Source of the DNA: Streptomyces sp. NBC_00691
Lineage (GTDB): Bacteria; Actinomycetota; Actinomycetes; Streptomycetales; Streptomycetaceae
Direction: 5' to 3'
DNA: 64,000 bases
Assembly: GCF_036226665.1 (NCBI RefSeq)
Contig: NZ_CP109007.1
Span: 4,566,501-4,630,500, forward strand
Made by a program: the position numbers and the translations under genes. This document shows, one piece after another, positions 52,081 to 60,240 of the stretch; position 1 is the stretch's first letter; each line of letters opens with the position of its first letter. Below the pieces are notes generated by a model, which worked only from the letters and a program-made list of their open reading frames with translations, had not been told where the DNA came from and did not search any database.

Positions 52081-52805
52081 CCCTGGTCGACGTCACCGAG
52101 GAGCGGGGGATCACCACCCTCGCCCTCGACTCCCCGGCCACCCGCAACGCGCTCTCCGCGGCGCTCGTCGCCGAGCTCGCCGACGCGCTCACCGCCTGCG
52201 GCAAGGACGCCGCGGTCCGGGCGGTGGTGCTCACCCACACCGGCACCACGTTCAGCGCGGGCGCCGACCTCAAGGCGCCGCCGAGCCCGTACGCCTTCGT
52301 CGATCTGCTCCGGCAGCTCGTCGAGCTGCCGAAACCGGTCGTCGCCCACGTCACCGCGGGCAGCCGCACCCGGGCCGGCGGCCTCGGCCTGCTCGGGGCC
52401 GCCGACATCGTCGTGGCGGGGGAGGGGGCCGACTTCGCGCTCACGGAGGTACGGATCGGGGTCGCCCCGGCCGTCATCTCCCTCACCCTCCTCCCGAAGC
52501 TGGAGCCCCGCGCGGCGGCCCGCCACTACCTGACGGGCGAGCGGTTCGGAGTGCCGGAGGCGATCGCCATGGGGCTCGCCACGGACCGGGAGGACGCCCT
52601 GCCCGGCATCCTCGACGCCCTCCGCGCCGCCTCCCCGCAGGGCCTGCGCGAGGCGAAGCGGCTGGTCACCGCTAGAGTCCTGGAGACCTTCGAACGCGAC
52701 GCGGAGGACCTGGTGCAGAGGTCGGCCACGCTCTTCGCCTCCACCGAGGCGCGCGAGGGGATGACGGCCTTCCTCGAACGACGGGACCCCGCATGGCGGC
52801 TGTGA
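52077..52805 (+). CDS. Enoyl-CoA hydratase/isomerase family protein
   Basis: A 242-residue crotonase-fold protein. GTTFSAGADLKAPP near residue 60 and AGGLGLLGAADIVVAGEGADFALTEVRIGVAPA near residue 100 supply the oxyanion hole. The catalytic Glu positions are less certain than in true hydratases, since the segment reads RTRAGGLGLLG where hydratases have a GGG.E pattern, so isomerase or hydrolase activity is possible. It overlaps the ligase gene by 4 bases and the TetR gene by 13. Confidence 0.9.
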   Translation: MTLVDVTEERGITTLALDSPATRNALSAALVAELADALTACGKDAAVRAVVLTHTGTTFSAGADLKAPPSPYAFVDLLRQLVELPKPVVAHVTAGSRTRAGGLGLLGAADIVVAGEGADFALTEVRIGVAPAVISLTLLPKLEPRAAARHYLTGERFGVPEAIAMGLATDREDALPGILDALRAASPQGLREAKRLVTARVLETFERDAEDLVQRSATLFASTEAREGMTAFLERRDPAWRL

Positions 52806-53371
52806 CCGCACCCAAGCAGGACAGGAGCCGCGCCACCCGGCAGCGGCTCCTGGAGGCGGCCGTGTCCTGCCTGGCCGAACACGGCTGGGCGGGCTCCACG
52901 GTCGCCGTCGTCGCGGAACGGGCCGGCGTCTCCAGGGGCGCCGCCCAGCACCACTTCCCGACCCGCGAGGACCTGTTCACGGCCGCCGTCGAGTACGTCG
53001 CCGAGGAGCGCTCGAACGCGCTGCGGAACCTGCCCTCCCGCGACCGCCACGAGGCCGTCGCCGCGCTCGTCGACCTCTTCACCGGCCCCCTCTTCCGAGC
53101 CGCCCTCCACCTGTGGGTCGCCGCCTCCGGCGAGGACCAGCTCCGCGCGCGCGTGACCGAGCTGGAGGCCCGCGTCGGCCGCGAGTCCCACCGCATCGCC
53201 GTCGAGGTGCTCGGCGCCGACGAGTCCCGCCCCGGTGTCCGCGAGACCGTCCAGGGCCTCCTCGACATGGCCCGCGGCCTCGGCCTCGCCACCCTCCTCA
53301 CCGACGACCGCGCCCGCCGCGAACGCGTGGTCGCCCAGTGGGCGCTCCTGCTCGACGAGGCGCTGGCGTGA
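52793..53371 (+). CDS. TetR-family transcriptional regulator
   Basis: A 192-residue repressor. The N-terminal helix-turn-helix is RQRLLEAAVSCLAEHGWAGSTVAVVAERAGVSRGAAQHHFPTREDLF (about residues 17-63); the remainder is a helical ligand domain. It is the last gene of the ligase-hydratase operon with a 13-base overlap, so autoregulation is likely. It is the only regulator beside either acyl-CoA operon and therefore the first candidate for the shared 13-base element. An acyl-CoA effector is inferred. Confidence 0.92.
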   Translation: MAAVTAPKQDRSRATRQRLLEAAVSCLAEHGWAGSTVAVVAERAGVSRGAAQHHFPTREDLFTAAVEYVAEERSNALRNLPSRDRHEAVAALVDLFTGPLFRAALHLWVAASGEDQLRARVTELEARVGRESHRIAVEVLGADESRPGVRETVQGLLDMARGLGLATLLTDDRARRERVVAQWALLLDEALA

Positions 53372-53375
53372 CGGG

Positions 53376-53390
53376 GAATCGGGCCGATTC
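53376..53390. repeat. Palindrome right after the TetR gene
   Basis: GAATCG-GGC-CGATTC, 5 bases after the stop codon, followed by two GATTCGGGCCC copies about 30 bases apart. It could be a terminator or a binding site for the next transcription unit. Confidence 0.35.
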
Positions 53391-53530
53391 GGGCCCACCC
53401 GAAACACCGGCGTAAAGATTCGGGCCCTCCCGAGGCCTCCACCTGGGAATCTTCCTTCCCGGTCCCGTCATGGCCGCACGTCCTCCCGTGGTACGTGACC
53501 CGCACCACAGTCCATCCCTGCCCACCGCAG

Positions 53531-53536
53531 TACTCT
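53531..53536 (+). promoter_or_regulatory. Possible -10 box for leaderless leader-peptide transcript
   Basis: TACTCT lies 7 bases before the leader-peptide ATG, so transcription could begin at or next to the start codon. No clear -35 hexamer is seen. Confidence 0.35.
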
Positions 53537-53542
53537 GGTCGC

Positions 53543-53617
53543 ATGCCTACGCTCGTACGCCGTCGCCACGTGGACTTCGTCCGCGTCACGTCCATGAGCT
53601 GTCGCCGCTCCGCCTGA
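53543..53617 (+). CDS. Putative 24-residue leader peptide (RRHVD type, Cys-containing)
   Basis: A short frame from ATG 53543 to TGA 53617 encodes MPTLVRRRHVDFVRVTSM followed by SCRRSA. The pattern of an Arg-Arg-His-Val-Asp core, then hydrophobic/Arg residues, and a Cys before basic residues matches the small putative leader peptides annotated in Streptomyces upstream of sulfur- and cysteine-related genes. It lies 128 bases before the oxygenase gene on the same strand. Translation-dependent (cysteine-responsive) control of the downstream gene is inferred, not shown. Confidence 0.65.
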   Translation: MPTLVRRRHVDFVRVTSMSCRRSA

Positions 53618-53745
53618 CCCCCGAGGGGCACCACCAGCGCCCCCCGACGGGTCCCTCGTTCAGAGCCCAAGCCGACCGGCACCCGTGGCCCCCGCCCCAC
53701 CCTCGGCGGCCGCCCCGGGCACCCGTAGACCCCGCGGACGCACCC
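53618..53745 (+). promoter_or_regulatory. Leader region between leader peptide and oxygenase gene
   Basis: Contains CGAGGG (53622-53627) and CCCTCG (53653-53658), which could pair around a 25-base loop. The GC-rich tail before the ATG has no good ribosome site. This is where attenuation or translational control would act if the leader peptide is functional. Confidence 0.35.
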
Positions 53746-54789
53746 ATGACTCGCAGCTCGTACTCCTCGCAGCTCCCCATCGTCGACCTCTCCGCCGCAG
53801 ACCGTGACCCCCAGGCCCGGCGCCTCCTCCACGCCCAGCTCCACTCGGCCGCACACGACGTCGGGTTCTTCCAGCTGATCGGGCACGGGGTGACCGAGGC
53901 CGAGACGCGGGCCCTGACCTCCGCGATGCACGCCTTCTTCGCGCTGCCCGAGGCCGACCGGCTCGCCCTCGACAACATCAACTCGCCGCACTTCCGCGGC
54001 TACACCCGCATCGGCGACGAGCGCACCGCCGGCGCACGCGACTGGCGCGACCAGCTCGACATCGGCGCCGAGCACCCCGCGCGGACCCCCGCGCCCTGGG
54101 AAGCCCCGTACTGGTGGCTCGAAGGCCCCAACCAGTGGCCCGAGGCCCTCCCCGAGCTGCGGACCGCGGCCCTGCACTGGATCGAGCGGCTCAGCGGGGT
54201 CGCCGAACGGCTGCTGCACGAGCTGCTCGCCTCGATCGGCGCGTCCGCGGACTTCTACGACGACATCTTCGGACCGCGCGCCCACCCGCACCTCAAGCTG
54301 GTGCGCTACCCGGGCAGCAGCGGCGAGGGCGACGACCAGGGAGTCGGCGCGCACAAGGACTACGGCTTCCTCACCCTGCTCCTCCAGGACCAGGTGGGCG
54401 GGCTCCAGGTCCAGCGGGAGGACGGGAACTTCCACGACGTGCCGCCGCTGCCGGGAGCGTTCGTCGTGAACCTCGGCGAGCTCCTCGAAGTGGCGACCGA
54501 CGGCTATCTGATCGCCACCAACCACCGGGTCGTCTCGCCGCCCTCGGCGACGGAGCGCTACTCGGTGCCGTTCTTCTACAACCCGCGGCTCGACGCCCGG
54601 ATCACCCCGCTGGCCTTCCCGTACGCGGAGACCGCGCCCGGCGTCACGGCCGACCCCGCGAACCCGCTGTTCGCCGAGTACGGGCGCAACGAGCTCAAGG
54701 GCAAGCTGCGGGCCCACCCGCTGACGACGGCCCGCCACCACGCGGACCTGCTGCTGCACCCGGAGGCGCAGCCGGCGCTGTCGTCCTAG
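53746..54789 (+). CDS. Isopenicillin N synthase-family non-haem iron oxygenase
   Basis: A 347-residue Fe(II)/2-oxoglutarate-type dioxygenase. The N-terminal DIOX_N region is LPIVDLSAADRDPQARRLL ... VGFFQLIGHGV. The iron ligands are the His and Asp of GAHKDYGFLTLL (about residues 202-204) and the His of TNHRVVSP (near 262). The 2-oxoglutarate-binding Arg-x-Ser is in ERYSVPFF near 272. It is not part of a beta-lactam cluster, so it is a general oxygenase of this superfamily. The ATG at 53746 follows a leader region with a short peptide frame. Confidence 0.9.
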   Translation: MTRSSYSSQLPIVDLSAADRDPQARRLLHAQLHSAAHDVGFFQLIGHGVTEAETRALTSAMHAFFALPEADRLALDNINSPHFRGYTRIGDERTAGARDWRDQLDIGAEHPARTPAPWEAPYWWLEGPNQWPEALPELRTAALHWIERLSGVAERLLHELLASIGASADFYDDIFGPRAHPHLKLVRYPGSSGEGDDQGVGAHKDYGFLTLLLQDQVGGLQVQREDGNFHDVPPLPGAFVVNLGELLEVATDGYLIATNHRVVSPPSATERYSVPFFYNPRLDARITPLAFPYAETAPGVTADPANPLFAEYGRNELKGKLRAHPLTTARHHADLLLHPEAQPALSS

Positions 54790-54796
54790 GCGGTGT

Positions 54797-54826
54797 CCCG
54801 GCCGGTACGCCCTCCCGGCCGGTACG
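54797..54826. repeat. Short direct repeat between oxygenase and citrate synthase genes
   Basis: CCCGGCCGGTACG occurs at 54797-54809 and 54814-54826, each containing the partial palindrome CCGG-CCGG. The rest of the 135-base gap between the convergent genes shows no clear terminator. Confidence 0.4.
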
Positions 54827-54924
54827 ACCCCGGTTTCGGCGACGGCCATGACTGTGCGGGTCGGGCCGTCACCGTACGGACGGGCTCGGAGGCTCGGACC
54901 GGGTCACGCGGTCCGCGCTTCCGC

Positions 54925-56025
54925 TCAGCCCGCGATGTCCGCGTATCCCTCGATCTCGCGCGGGTTGCGCTGACCCGGCCCCGTGTAGCGGGCCGACGGG
55001 CGGACGAGCCGGCCCGTGCGCTTCTGCTCCAGGATGTGCGCCGACCAGCCGGCCGTACGCGCGCACGTGAACATCGACGTGAACATGTGCGCCGGGACCT
55101 CGGCGAAGTCCAGGACGATGGCCGCCCAGAACTCGACGTTCGTCGCCAGGACGCGGTCGGGGCGCCGGTTGTGCAGCTCCTCCAGAGCGGCCTTCTCCAG
55201 CGCGGCGGCCACCTCGTAGCGCGGGGCGTCCAGCTCCTTGGCCGTCCGGCGCAGCACGCGCGCGCGGGGGTCCTCGGCGCGGTAGACGCGGTGGCCGAAG
55301 CCCATGAGGCGCTCGCCCTTGTCGAGGGCCTGCTTCACGTACGCGGTGGCGTCGCCGGTCCGCTCGATCTCCTCGATCATGCCGAGGACGCGGGAGGGCG
55401 CGCCTCCGTGCAGCGGGCCCGACATGGCGCCGACCGCGCCGGAGAGCGAGGCGGCCACGTCGGCGCCGGTGGAGGCGATGACGCGCGCGGTGAACGTGGA
55501 GGCGTTCATGCCGTGCTCGGCGGCGGAGGTCCAGTAGGCGTCGACGGCCTTGACGTGCTTCGGGTCGGGCTCGCCGCGCCAGCGGATCATGAAGCGCTCG
55601 ACGACGGACTCGGCCTTGTCGATCTCGCTCTGCGGGACCATGGGGAGGCCCTGGCCGCGGGCGGACTGGGCGACGTACGAGAGCGCCATGACGGCGGCGC
55701 GCGCGAGGTCGTCACGGGCCTGCTCGGCGGAGATGTCGAGAAGCGGTTTGAGGCCCCACACGGGCGCGAGCATCGCGAGGGCGGACTGCACGTCGACGCG
55801 GATGTCGCCGGAGTGCACGGGGATGGGGAACGGCTCGGCGGCCGGCAGGCCGGGGTTGAAGGCGCCGTCGACGAGCAGCCCCCAGACGTTGCCGAACGAG
55901 ACGTGACCGACCAGGTCCTCGATGTCGACGCCGCGGTACCGGAGGGCGCCGCCTTCCTTGTCGGGTTCGGCGATCTCCGTCTCGAACGCGACGACTCCTT
56001 CGAGCCCGGGTACGAAGTCGGACAT
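54925..56025 (-). CDS. Citrate synthase (second, CitA-type)
   Basis: A 366-residue type I-like citrate synthase that condenses oxaloacetate and acetyl-CoA. The active-site His region AAEHGMNASTFTARVIASTGAD is near residue 190, SGPLHGGAPSRVLGMI near 223, and GFGHRVYRAEDPRARVL near 262 carries the second His. The short N terminus (FVPGLEGVVAFETEIAEPDKEGGALRYRG) and location near serC match the Mycobacterium citA type rather than the main long citrate synthase; a methylcitrate synthase activity is also possible. The ATG is at 56023-56025. Divergent from pdxH. Confidence 0.94.
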   Translation of the reverse strand: MSDFVPGLEGVVAFETEIAEPDKEGGALRYRGVDIEDLVGHVSFGNVWGLLVDGAFNPGLPAAEPFPIPVHSGDIRVDVQSALAMLAPVWGLKPLLDISAEQARDDLARAAVMALSYVAQSARGQGLPMVPQSEIDKAESVVERFMIRWRGEPDPKHVKAVDAYWTSAAEHGMNASTFTARVIASTGADVAASLSGAVGAMSGPLHGGAPSRVLGMIEEIERTGDATAYVKQALDKGERLMGFGHRVYRAEDPRARVLRRTAKELDAPRYEVAAALEKAALEELHNRRPDRVLATNVEFWAAIVLDFAEVPAHMFTSMFTCARTAGWSAHILEQKRTGRLVRPSARYTGPGQRNPREIEGYADIAG

Positions 56026-56039
56026 CAGGCGGCTCCTCT

Positions 56040-56058
56040 ATCGATGATCGATCAACTG
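56040..56058. promoter_or_regulatory. GATCGATC-rich site in citrate synthase promoter
   Basis: ATCGATGATCGATCA holds overlapping palindromes (ATCGAT, GATCGATC) 15-30 bases upstream of the citrate synthase start, and TGGTCGATGG follows. Its AT-richness is unusual here. It may be an operator; the regulator is unknown. Confidence 0.35.
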
Positions 56059-56222
56059 AATGGTGGTCGATGGTGGGGATTCAACAGTCGTCCAGCCCAA
56101 GAGTCTGTACGGTTCCGATGATGCGGGGAAGCGTGACATCCGGCACACTGCGCCGATCCGGCGAGTAAGGATTGGCGGCACGCGGTGCCGGGCAAACTGA
56201 GGCGCTGCGGCAGGATGGCCCC

Positions 56223-56945
56223 GTGACCGATCCTGTGAACGACGCCCTGGATCCCGCGGACATGCGCGAGCAGTACCGCACCACCGAGCTGTCGGCCGCC
56301 GACCTCGCGCCCGAACCGATCGCGCAGTTCACCCGCTGGTTCAAGGAGACCGCCGCGAATCCGGCGATCCACGAGCCGAACGCGATGATCGTCTCCACGG
56401 CCACCCCCGACGGCCGCCCGTCCTCGCGCACGGTGCTCCTCAAGCACTACGACCGGGCCGGCTTCGTCTTCTTCACCAACTACGACTCCCGCAAGGGCGT
56501 GGAGCTGGCGGCCAACCCGTACGTCTCGCTGCTCTTCCCCTGGCACCCGCTGGCCCGCCAGGTCATCGTCACGGGCCGTGCCGAGCGCATCGGCCGCGAC
56601 GAGACGGTCGCCTACTTCCGCACCCGCCCGCACGGCTCCCAGCTGGGCGCCTGGGCGAGCCGGCAGTCCTCGGTGATCGCGTCGCGCGCGGAACTCCTCG
56701 CCCGGTACGGGGAGCTGGCCGCCCGCTACCCCGGCGACGCGCAGGTGCCGGTCCCGCCGGAGTGGGGCGGCGTCCGGGTCGTGCCGGACGCGGTCGAGTT
56801 CTGGCAGGGACACGAGAACCGGCTCCACGACCGGCTGCGGTACGTCCGCGAGGACGGCCCGGAGGCCCCGAACGGCTCACCGGGCTCACCGGGCTCACCG
56901 GGCTCGGAGGGCGAGACCTGGCGGGTGGAGCGCCTGGCGCCCTGA
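56223..56945 (+). CDS. pdxH: Pyridoxamine 5'-phosphate oxidase
   Basis: FMN enzyme that oxidises pyridoxamine/pyridoxine phosphate to PLP. The 240-residue protein has MREQYRTTELSAADL near residue 14, PNAMIVSTATPDGRPSSRTVLLKHYD near 56 and FFTNYDSRKGVELAANPYVSLLFPWHPLARQV near 85 for FMN and substrate binding, and the invariant C-terminal WRVERLAP. Between RLRYVRED and WRVERLAP the usual short loop is lengthened by SPGSPGSPGS, encoded by three 9-base GGCTCACCG units (56874-56900). Start GTG 56223. Confidence 0.95.
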   Translation: MTDPVNDALDPADMREQYRTTELSAADLAPEPIAQFTRWFKETAANPAIHEPNAMIVSTATPDGRPSSRTVLLKHYDRAGFVFFTNYDSRKGVELAANPYVSLLFPWHPLARQVIVTGRAERIGRDETVAYFRTRPHGSQLGAWASRQSSVIASRAELLARYGELAARYPGDAQVPVPPEWGGVRVVPDAVEFWQGHENRLHDRLRYVREDGPEAPNGSPGSPGSPGSEGETWRVERLAP

Positions 56946-57105
56946 CCGGCGCACATGCCGCTGGCGTACGCCCTCCCGCACCCGGCCGCGCACCCGCCCG
57001 CGCCCCCCGTTTCCGGATGCGTTTCCACGAGGCAACGATTTCGGTGAAGGTGATGTGCTCTGCGTCACGTTCCAGTTGAATGGCGGCAGCATGGGGGGTG
57101 CCGGG

Positions 57106-58464
57106 ATGAGTGCTTTCACGGGGTCCGCGAGCGCGACCGCTTCCGTTCCCGGGGCAGGGGCCGATCTGCTGGCCGCGCTGCTCGACGGGATGGATGCGGC
57201 GCTCTGCGCGTTCGACGCCGACGGGACGGTCACGCACTGGAACCGCGAGGCCGAGCGGATCCTCGGCTGGTCCGCCGCCGAGGCGGTCGGCCGGCGCGGG
57301 TTCGAGGGCTGGGCGGCGCGCAGCGCCGACGCCGAGGAGACCCTGCGGCGGCTGATGGGGGCCATGAGCGGCCCCGGCCGGCAGGTCCACGAACTGGCGC
57401 TGCTCCGCAAGGACGGCGGCCGGGTGCTGGTCCGCAGCCAGGCCGCCGGCGTACGAGGGGCGGACGGCAGCCCGGCGGGGGTGTACTGCGCGTTCAGCGA
57501 GGTCCACGTCCAGCTCGACCTGGAGCGCTCGGTGGCGCTCAGCGAGGCGCTCTTCGAGGACGCGTCCTGGGGCGTCGTCCTCGTGGACGCCGACCTGCGC
57601 CCCGCCATGGTCAACGGCCACGCCGCCCGCGCCTTCGGAACGGGGCGTACGGCCCTGCTGGGGCGCCCCCTGGGCGATGTCGTCGTGCACGGCGCGGAGG
57701 AGCTGGAGGCCGCCCTCCAGCACGTCCTGGCGGAGGGCACGCCACCGGCGCCCGCCGAGGTGTGGGTGACGCTGCGGACCTCCACCGGGGAGCGGCGCCG
57801 GTGCTGGCGCAGCGGCTTCCTGCTGCTGTCCTCGCCGATGGCGGAGGAGCCGGTGCCGCTGGGGGTGGCCTGGCTCTTCCAGGACGTCACGGAGGAGCGG
57901 CTCGCGGCGCGCGAGGCGGACCGGCTGCGGTTCCGGTGGAGCCAGCTGCACCGGGCCGGCGCGGCCGCCGCGGAGTGCGAGGACCCGGCGGAGGCGGCGG
58001 CGGTGCTGCTCGACTTCGCGCTCGCCGGGTTCGCGGACCACGCCCTGGTCGACCGGGTCGCGGGCGAGCGGCGGCTGACCCGTGCCCTGGCGACCCCGGC
58101 GGGCGCGCCCGGCCCGGCGTCACCGGTGGTGGGCGGCGGCATCCCGCTGCGGTACGGCCCGAGGCACCCGGCGCTGCAGGCCTGGGACCGGGTGGGCACG
58201 GTCCGCGCGAGCGCGGGCCGCACGGCCGAGGTGTGGGCGGAGGCCCATCAGTGGCCCGCCGACGCGGCCCACGCGGTCTGTGTGACGCTGCGGTCCCGGG
58301 GCCGCACGCTGGGCGTGGTGACCTTCCTGCGGGCCGCGTGCCGCCGTCCGTTCGAGCGCGAGGACGTGGTCTTCGCGGAAGCGGTGGCGTCGAGGGTGGC
58401 GTCGGCGCTGGACCTGGGGGAGCGGACGGACGCGGTCCAGGAGGCCCCCGGGCGTTCCGCGTAG
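57106..58464 (+). CDS. PAS-domain signalling protein with C-terminal GAF-like domain
   Basis: A 452-residue soluble protein. Residues ~22-140 form a PAS domain (LDGMDAALCAFDADGTVTHWNREAERILGWSAAEAVG). A second PAS-like domain spans ~150-280 (EDASWGVVLVDADLRPAMVNGHAARAFG). The remainder, ending FEREDVVFAEAVASRVASALDLGERT, is GAF-like as in Streptomyces SpoIIE/PAS-GAF sensors. No PP2C phosphatase or kinase domain follows, so the output partner is missing. The ATG at 57106 has GGGGGG upstream; an ATG at 57091 is also in frame. Ligand unknown. Confidence 0.82.
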   Translation: MSAFTGSASATASVPGAGADLLAALLDGMDAALCAFDADGTVTHWNREAERILGWSAAEAVGRRGFEGWAARSADAEETLRRLMGAMSGPGRQVHELALLRKDGGRVLVRSQAAGVRGADGSPAGVYCAFSEVHVQLDLERSVALSEALFEDASWGVVLVDADLRPAMVNGHAARAFGTGRTALLGRPLGDVVVHGAEELEAALQHVLAEGTPPAPAEVWVTLRTSTGERRRCWRSGFLLLSSPMAEEPVPLGVAWLFQDVTEERLAAREADRLRFRWSQLHRAGAAAAECEDPAEAAAVLLDFALAGFADHALVDRVAGERRLTRALATPAGAPGPASPVVGGGIPLRYGPRHPALQAWDRVGTVRASAGRTAEVWAEAHQWPADAAHAVCVTLRSRGRTLGVVTFLRAACRRPFEREDVVFAEAVASRVASALDLGERTDAVQEAPGRSA

Positions 58465-58499
58465 GGGCGCCCGGTGGTCCTGCCCCACGCGGCGTCGCT

Positions 58500-58534
58500 T
58501 CGTCGCGGGTCGTCGCCTCGTCGCGGGTCGTCGC
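58500..58534. repeat. 18-base-period direct repeat between convergent genes
   Basis: TCGTCGCGGGTCGTCGC occurs at 58500-58516 and 58518-58534, in the 83-base gap between the PAS gene and the SIS gene. No hairpin is obvious. Confidence 0.5.
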
Positions 58535-58547
58535 GGACCCGGGCGCC

Positions 58548-59315
58548 CTAGTGCCGGTAGAAGATCCGGTCGCCGTACTCCGTCATCACACGGCCGTTCC
58601 ACTCGTGGCCGCCGTCGACGTTCCCGGAGCGCAGCAGCGGGGGCTCGATGCCGCGGCGGACGAGGTCCTCGGCGGCGGCGGCCAGCGTGGCCTGCATGAG
58701 GGCGCTGGTGACGACGGTGGAGGCGGGCGCGAAGGGGGCCTCGATGCCCTCGTGGGTGAGTTCGGCGTCGCCGACGGCGATCCGGGAGTCGAGGACGATG
58801 TCGCAGTGGTCCTTGAGATAGGTCCCCGAGACGTGCCGGGACCTGGTCTCCGTCGCGTACGCCACCGAGGTGACGCCGATGACGGTGAGGCCGAGCGCGC
58901 GGGCGTTCATGGCCATCTCGACGGGCAGGGCGTTGCGCCCGGAGAGCGAGATGATGATCAGGACGTCCCCGGCGGTGGCGGGGGAGGAGTCCAGGACCGC
59001 CCCGGCGAGGCCGTCGACGCGTTCGAGGGCGGAGCCGAGGGTGGCCGGCATGACGTCGACGCCGACGACGCCGGGGACGACGAGCAGGTTCATGAGGGCG
59101 AGTCCGCCGGCCCGGTAGACGACGTCCTGCGCGGCGAGCGAGGAGTGGCCGGCGCCGAAGGCGAAGAGCCGGTTGCCGTTGGCGACGGCCTCGGCGATCG
59201 CGGCGCCGGCCGCCGCGATCTCGGCCGAGTCGCCGTCGCGCACCTGCTGGAGCAGGCCGATCGCGGCGTCGAAGAACTGTCCGGCCAGCTTGCTCTCGCC
59301 CGCGCTGTCGCCCAT
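58548..59315 (-). CDS. SIS-domain phosphosugar-binding protein (UPF0309)
   Basis: A 255-residue sugar isomerase (SIS) fold protein. GNRLFAFGAGHSSLAAQDVVYRAGGLALMN near residue 47 and DVLIIISLSGRNALPVEMAMNARALGLTVIGVTS near residue 118 are the SIS phosphosugar-binding elements, the Ser-rich loop being SLSGRN. Proteins of this kind are isomerases, deaminases or etherases for amino-sugar phosphates. The ATG at 59313-59315 has AAGGAGC upstream. A DasR-like site in its promoter supports a link to N-acetylglucosamine metabolism. Divergent from dmdR1. Confidence 0.9.
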   Translation of the reverse strand: MGDSAGESKLAGQFFDAAIGLLQQVRDGDSAEIAAAGAAIAEAVANGNRLFAFGAGHSSLAAQDVVYRAGGLALMNLLVVPGVVGVDVMPATLGSALERVDGLAGAVLDSSPATAGDVLIIISLSGRNALPVEMAMNARALGLTVIGVTSVAYATETRSRHVSGTYLKDHCDIVLDSRIAVGDAELTHEGIEAPFAPASTVVTSALMQATLAAAAEDLVRRGIEPPLLRSGNVDGGHEWNGRVMTEYGDRIFYRH

Positions 59316-59398
59316 TCCAGAAGCTCCTTCTCGTCGCCGTCGCGTCGTCGCGTCATGTCGTGGTCGTGCCCTGGTCCTGCCCCGGTCGCCGATCACGG

Positions 59399-59414
59399 TG
59401 CGGTCTGGACCATT
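59399..59414. promoter_or_regulatory. DasR-responsive-element-like site in SIS promoter
   Basis: GGTCTGGACC (59402-59411) differs by one base from the core GGTCTAGACC of the DasR consensus (ACTGGTCTAGACCAGT). On the minus strand a TTGACA -35-like hexamer lies at 59419-59424, so the site would sit inside the promoter of the SIS-domain gene. Confidence 0.45.
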
Positions 59415-59511
59415 GCTCTGTCAATACCGCCTTGGGACGGTGAGGCCCGGTTGTCGGCGTGATGCGTCAGAATTGGTGCAGGGCCAGCGCACGACTCATC
59501 GAGGGGCACGT

Positions 59512-60201
59512 ATGTCCGGACTGATCGACACAACGGAGATGTATCTCCGCACCATCCTCGAGCTTGAGGAGGAAGGTGTGGTCCCCATGCGTGCCCGGAT
59601 CGCCGAGCGGCTCGACCAGAGCGGCCCAACGGTGAGCCAGACGGTGGCCCGGATGGAGCGCGACGGCCTGGTGGCCGTCGCCAGCGACCGGCACCTGGAG
59701 CTGACCGACGAGGGCCGCCGCCTCGCCACCCGCGTCATGCGCAAGCACCGCCTGGCGGAGTGCCTGCTCGTCGACGTGATCGGCCTGGAGTGGGAGCAGG
59801 TGCACGCCGAGGCCTGCCGCTGGGAGCACGTGATGAGCGAGGCCGTGGAGCGGCGGGTCCTGGAGCTGCTGCGTCACCCGACGGAGTCGCCGTACGGGAA
59901 CCCGATCCCCGGTCTGGAGGAGCTCGGCGAGAAGGCGGAGGCCGAGGCCTTCCTCGACGACTCGATGGTGTCGCTCGCCGAGCTGGACGCGAGCGAGGGC
60001 AAGACGGTGGTCGTCCGCCGGATCGGCGAGCCGATCCAGACGGACGCCCAGCTGATGTACACGCTGCGGCGCGCGGGCGTGCAGCCCGGCTCCGTGGTGT
60101 CCGTGACGGAGTCCGCGGGCGGCATCCTGGTCGGCAGCAGCGGCGAGGCGGCCGAACTGGACGCGGACGTCGCGTCCCATGTGTTCGTGGCGAAGCGCTG
60201 A
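59512..60201 (+). CDS. dmdR1: DtxR/IdeR-family iron-dependent regulator
   Basis: A 229-residue iron-responsive repressor of the DtxR family. The N-terminal winged helix-turn-helix is LIDTTEMYLRTILELEEEGVVPMRARIAERLDQSGPTVSQTVARMERDGL (residues 3-52). The metal-binding dimerisation domain has the expected MRKHRLAECLLVDVIGLEWEQVHAEACRWEHVMSE (with Cys, Glu and His ligands near residues 98-110). The C-terminal SH3-like domain follows. It should repress siderophore genes, such as the importer at 6-9 kb, when iron is plentiful. GAGGGG precedes the ATG. A strong terminator follows. Confidence 0.95.
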   Translation: MSGLIDTTEMYLRTILELEEEGVVPMRARIAERLDQSGPTVSQTVARMERDGLVAVASDRHLELTDEGRRLATRVMRKHRLAECLLVDVIGLEWEQVHAEACRWEHVMSEAVERRVLELLRHPTESPYGNPIPGLEELGEKAEAEAFLDDSMVSLAELDASEGKTVVVRRIGEPIQTDAQLMYTLRRAGVQPGSVVSVTESAGGILVGSSGEAAELDADVASHVFVAKR

Positions 60202-60240
60202 CGCGCTGACTCCACACCCCGGCTGACACCGCATTCGCGG

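Noticed and set aside
53746..54789. Beta-lactam biosynthesis gene
   Set aside because: The iron-site motif is general to the oxygenase superfamily; no ACV synthetase or other beta-lactam genes are near.
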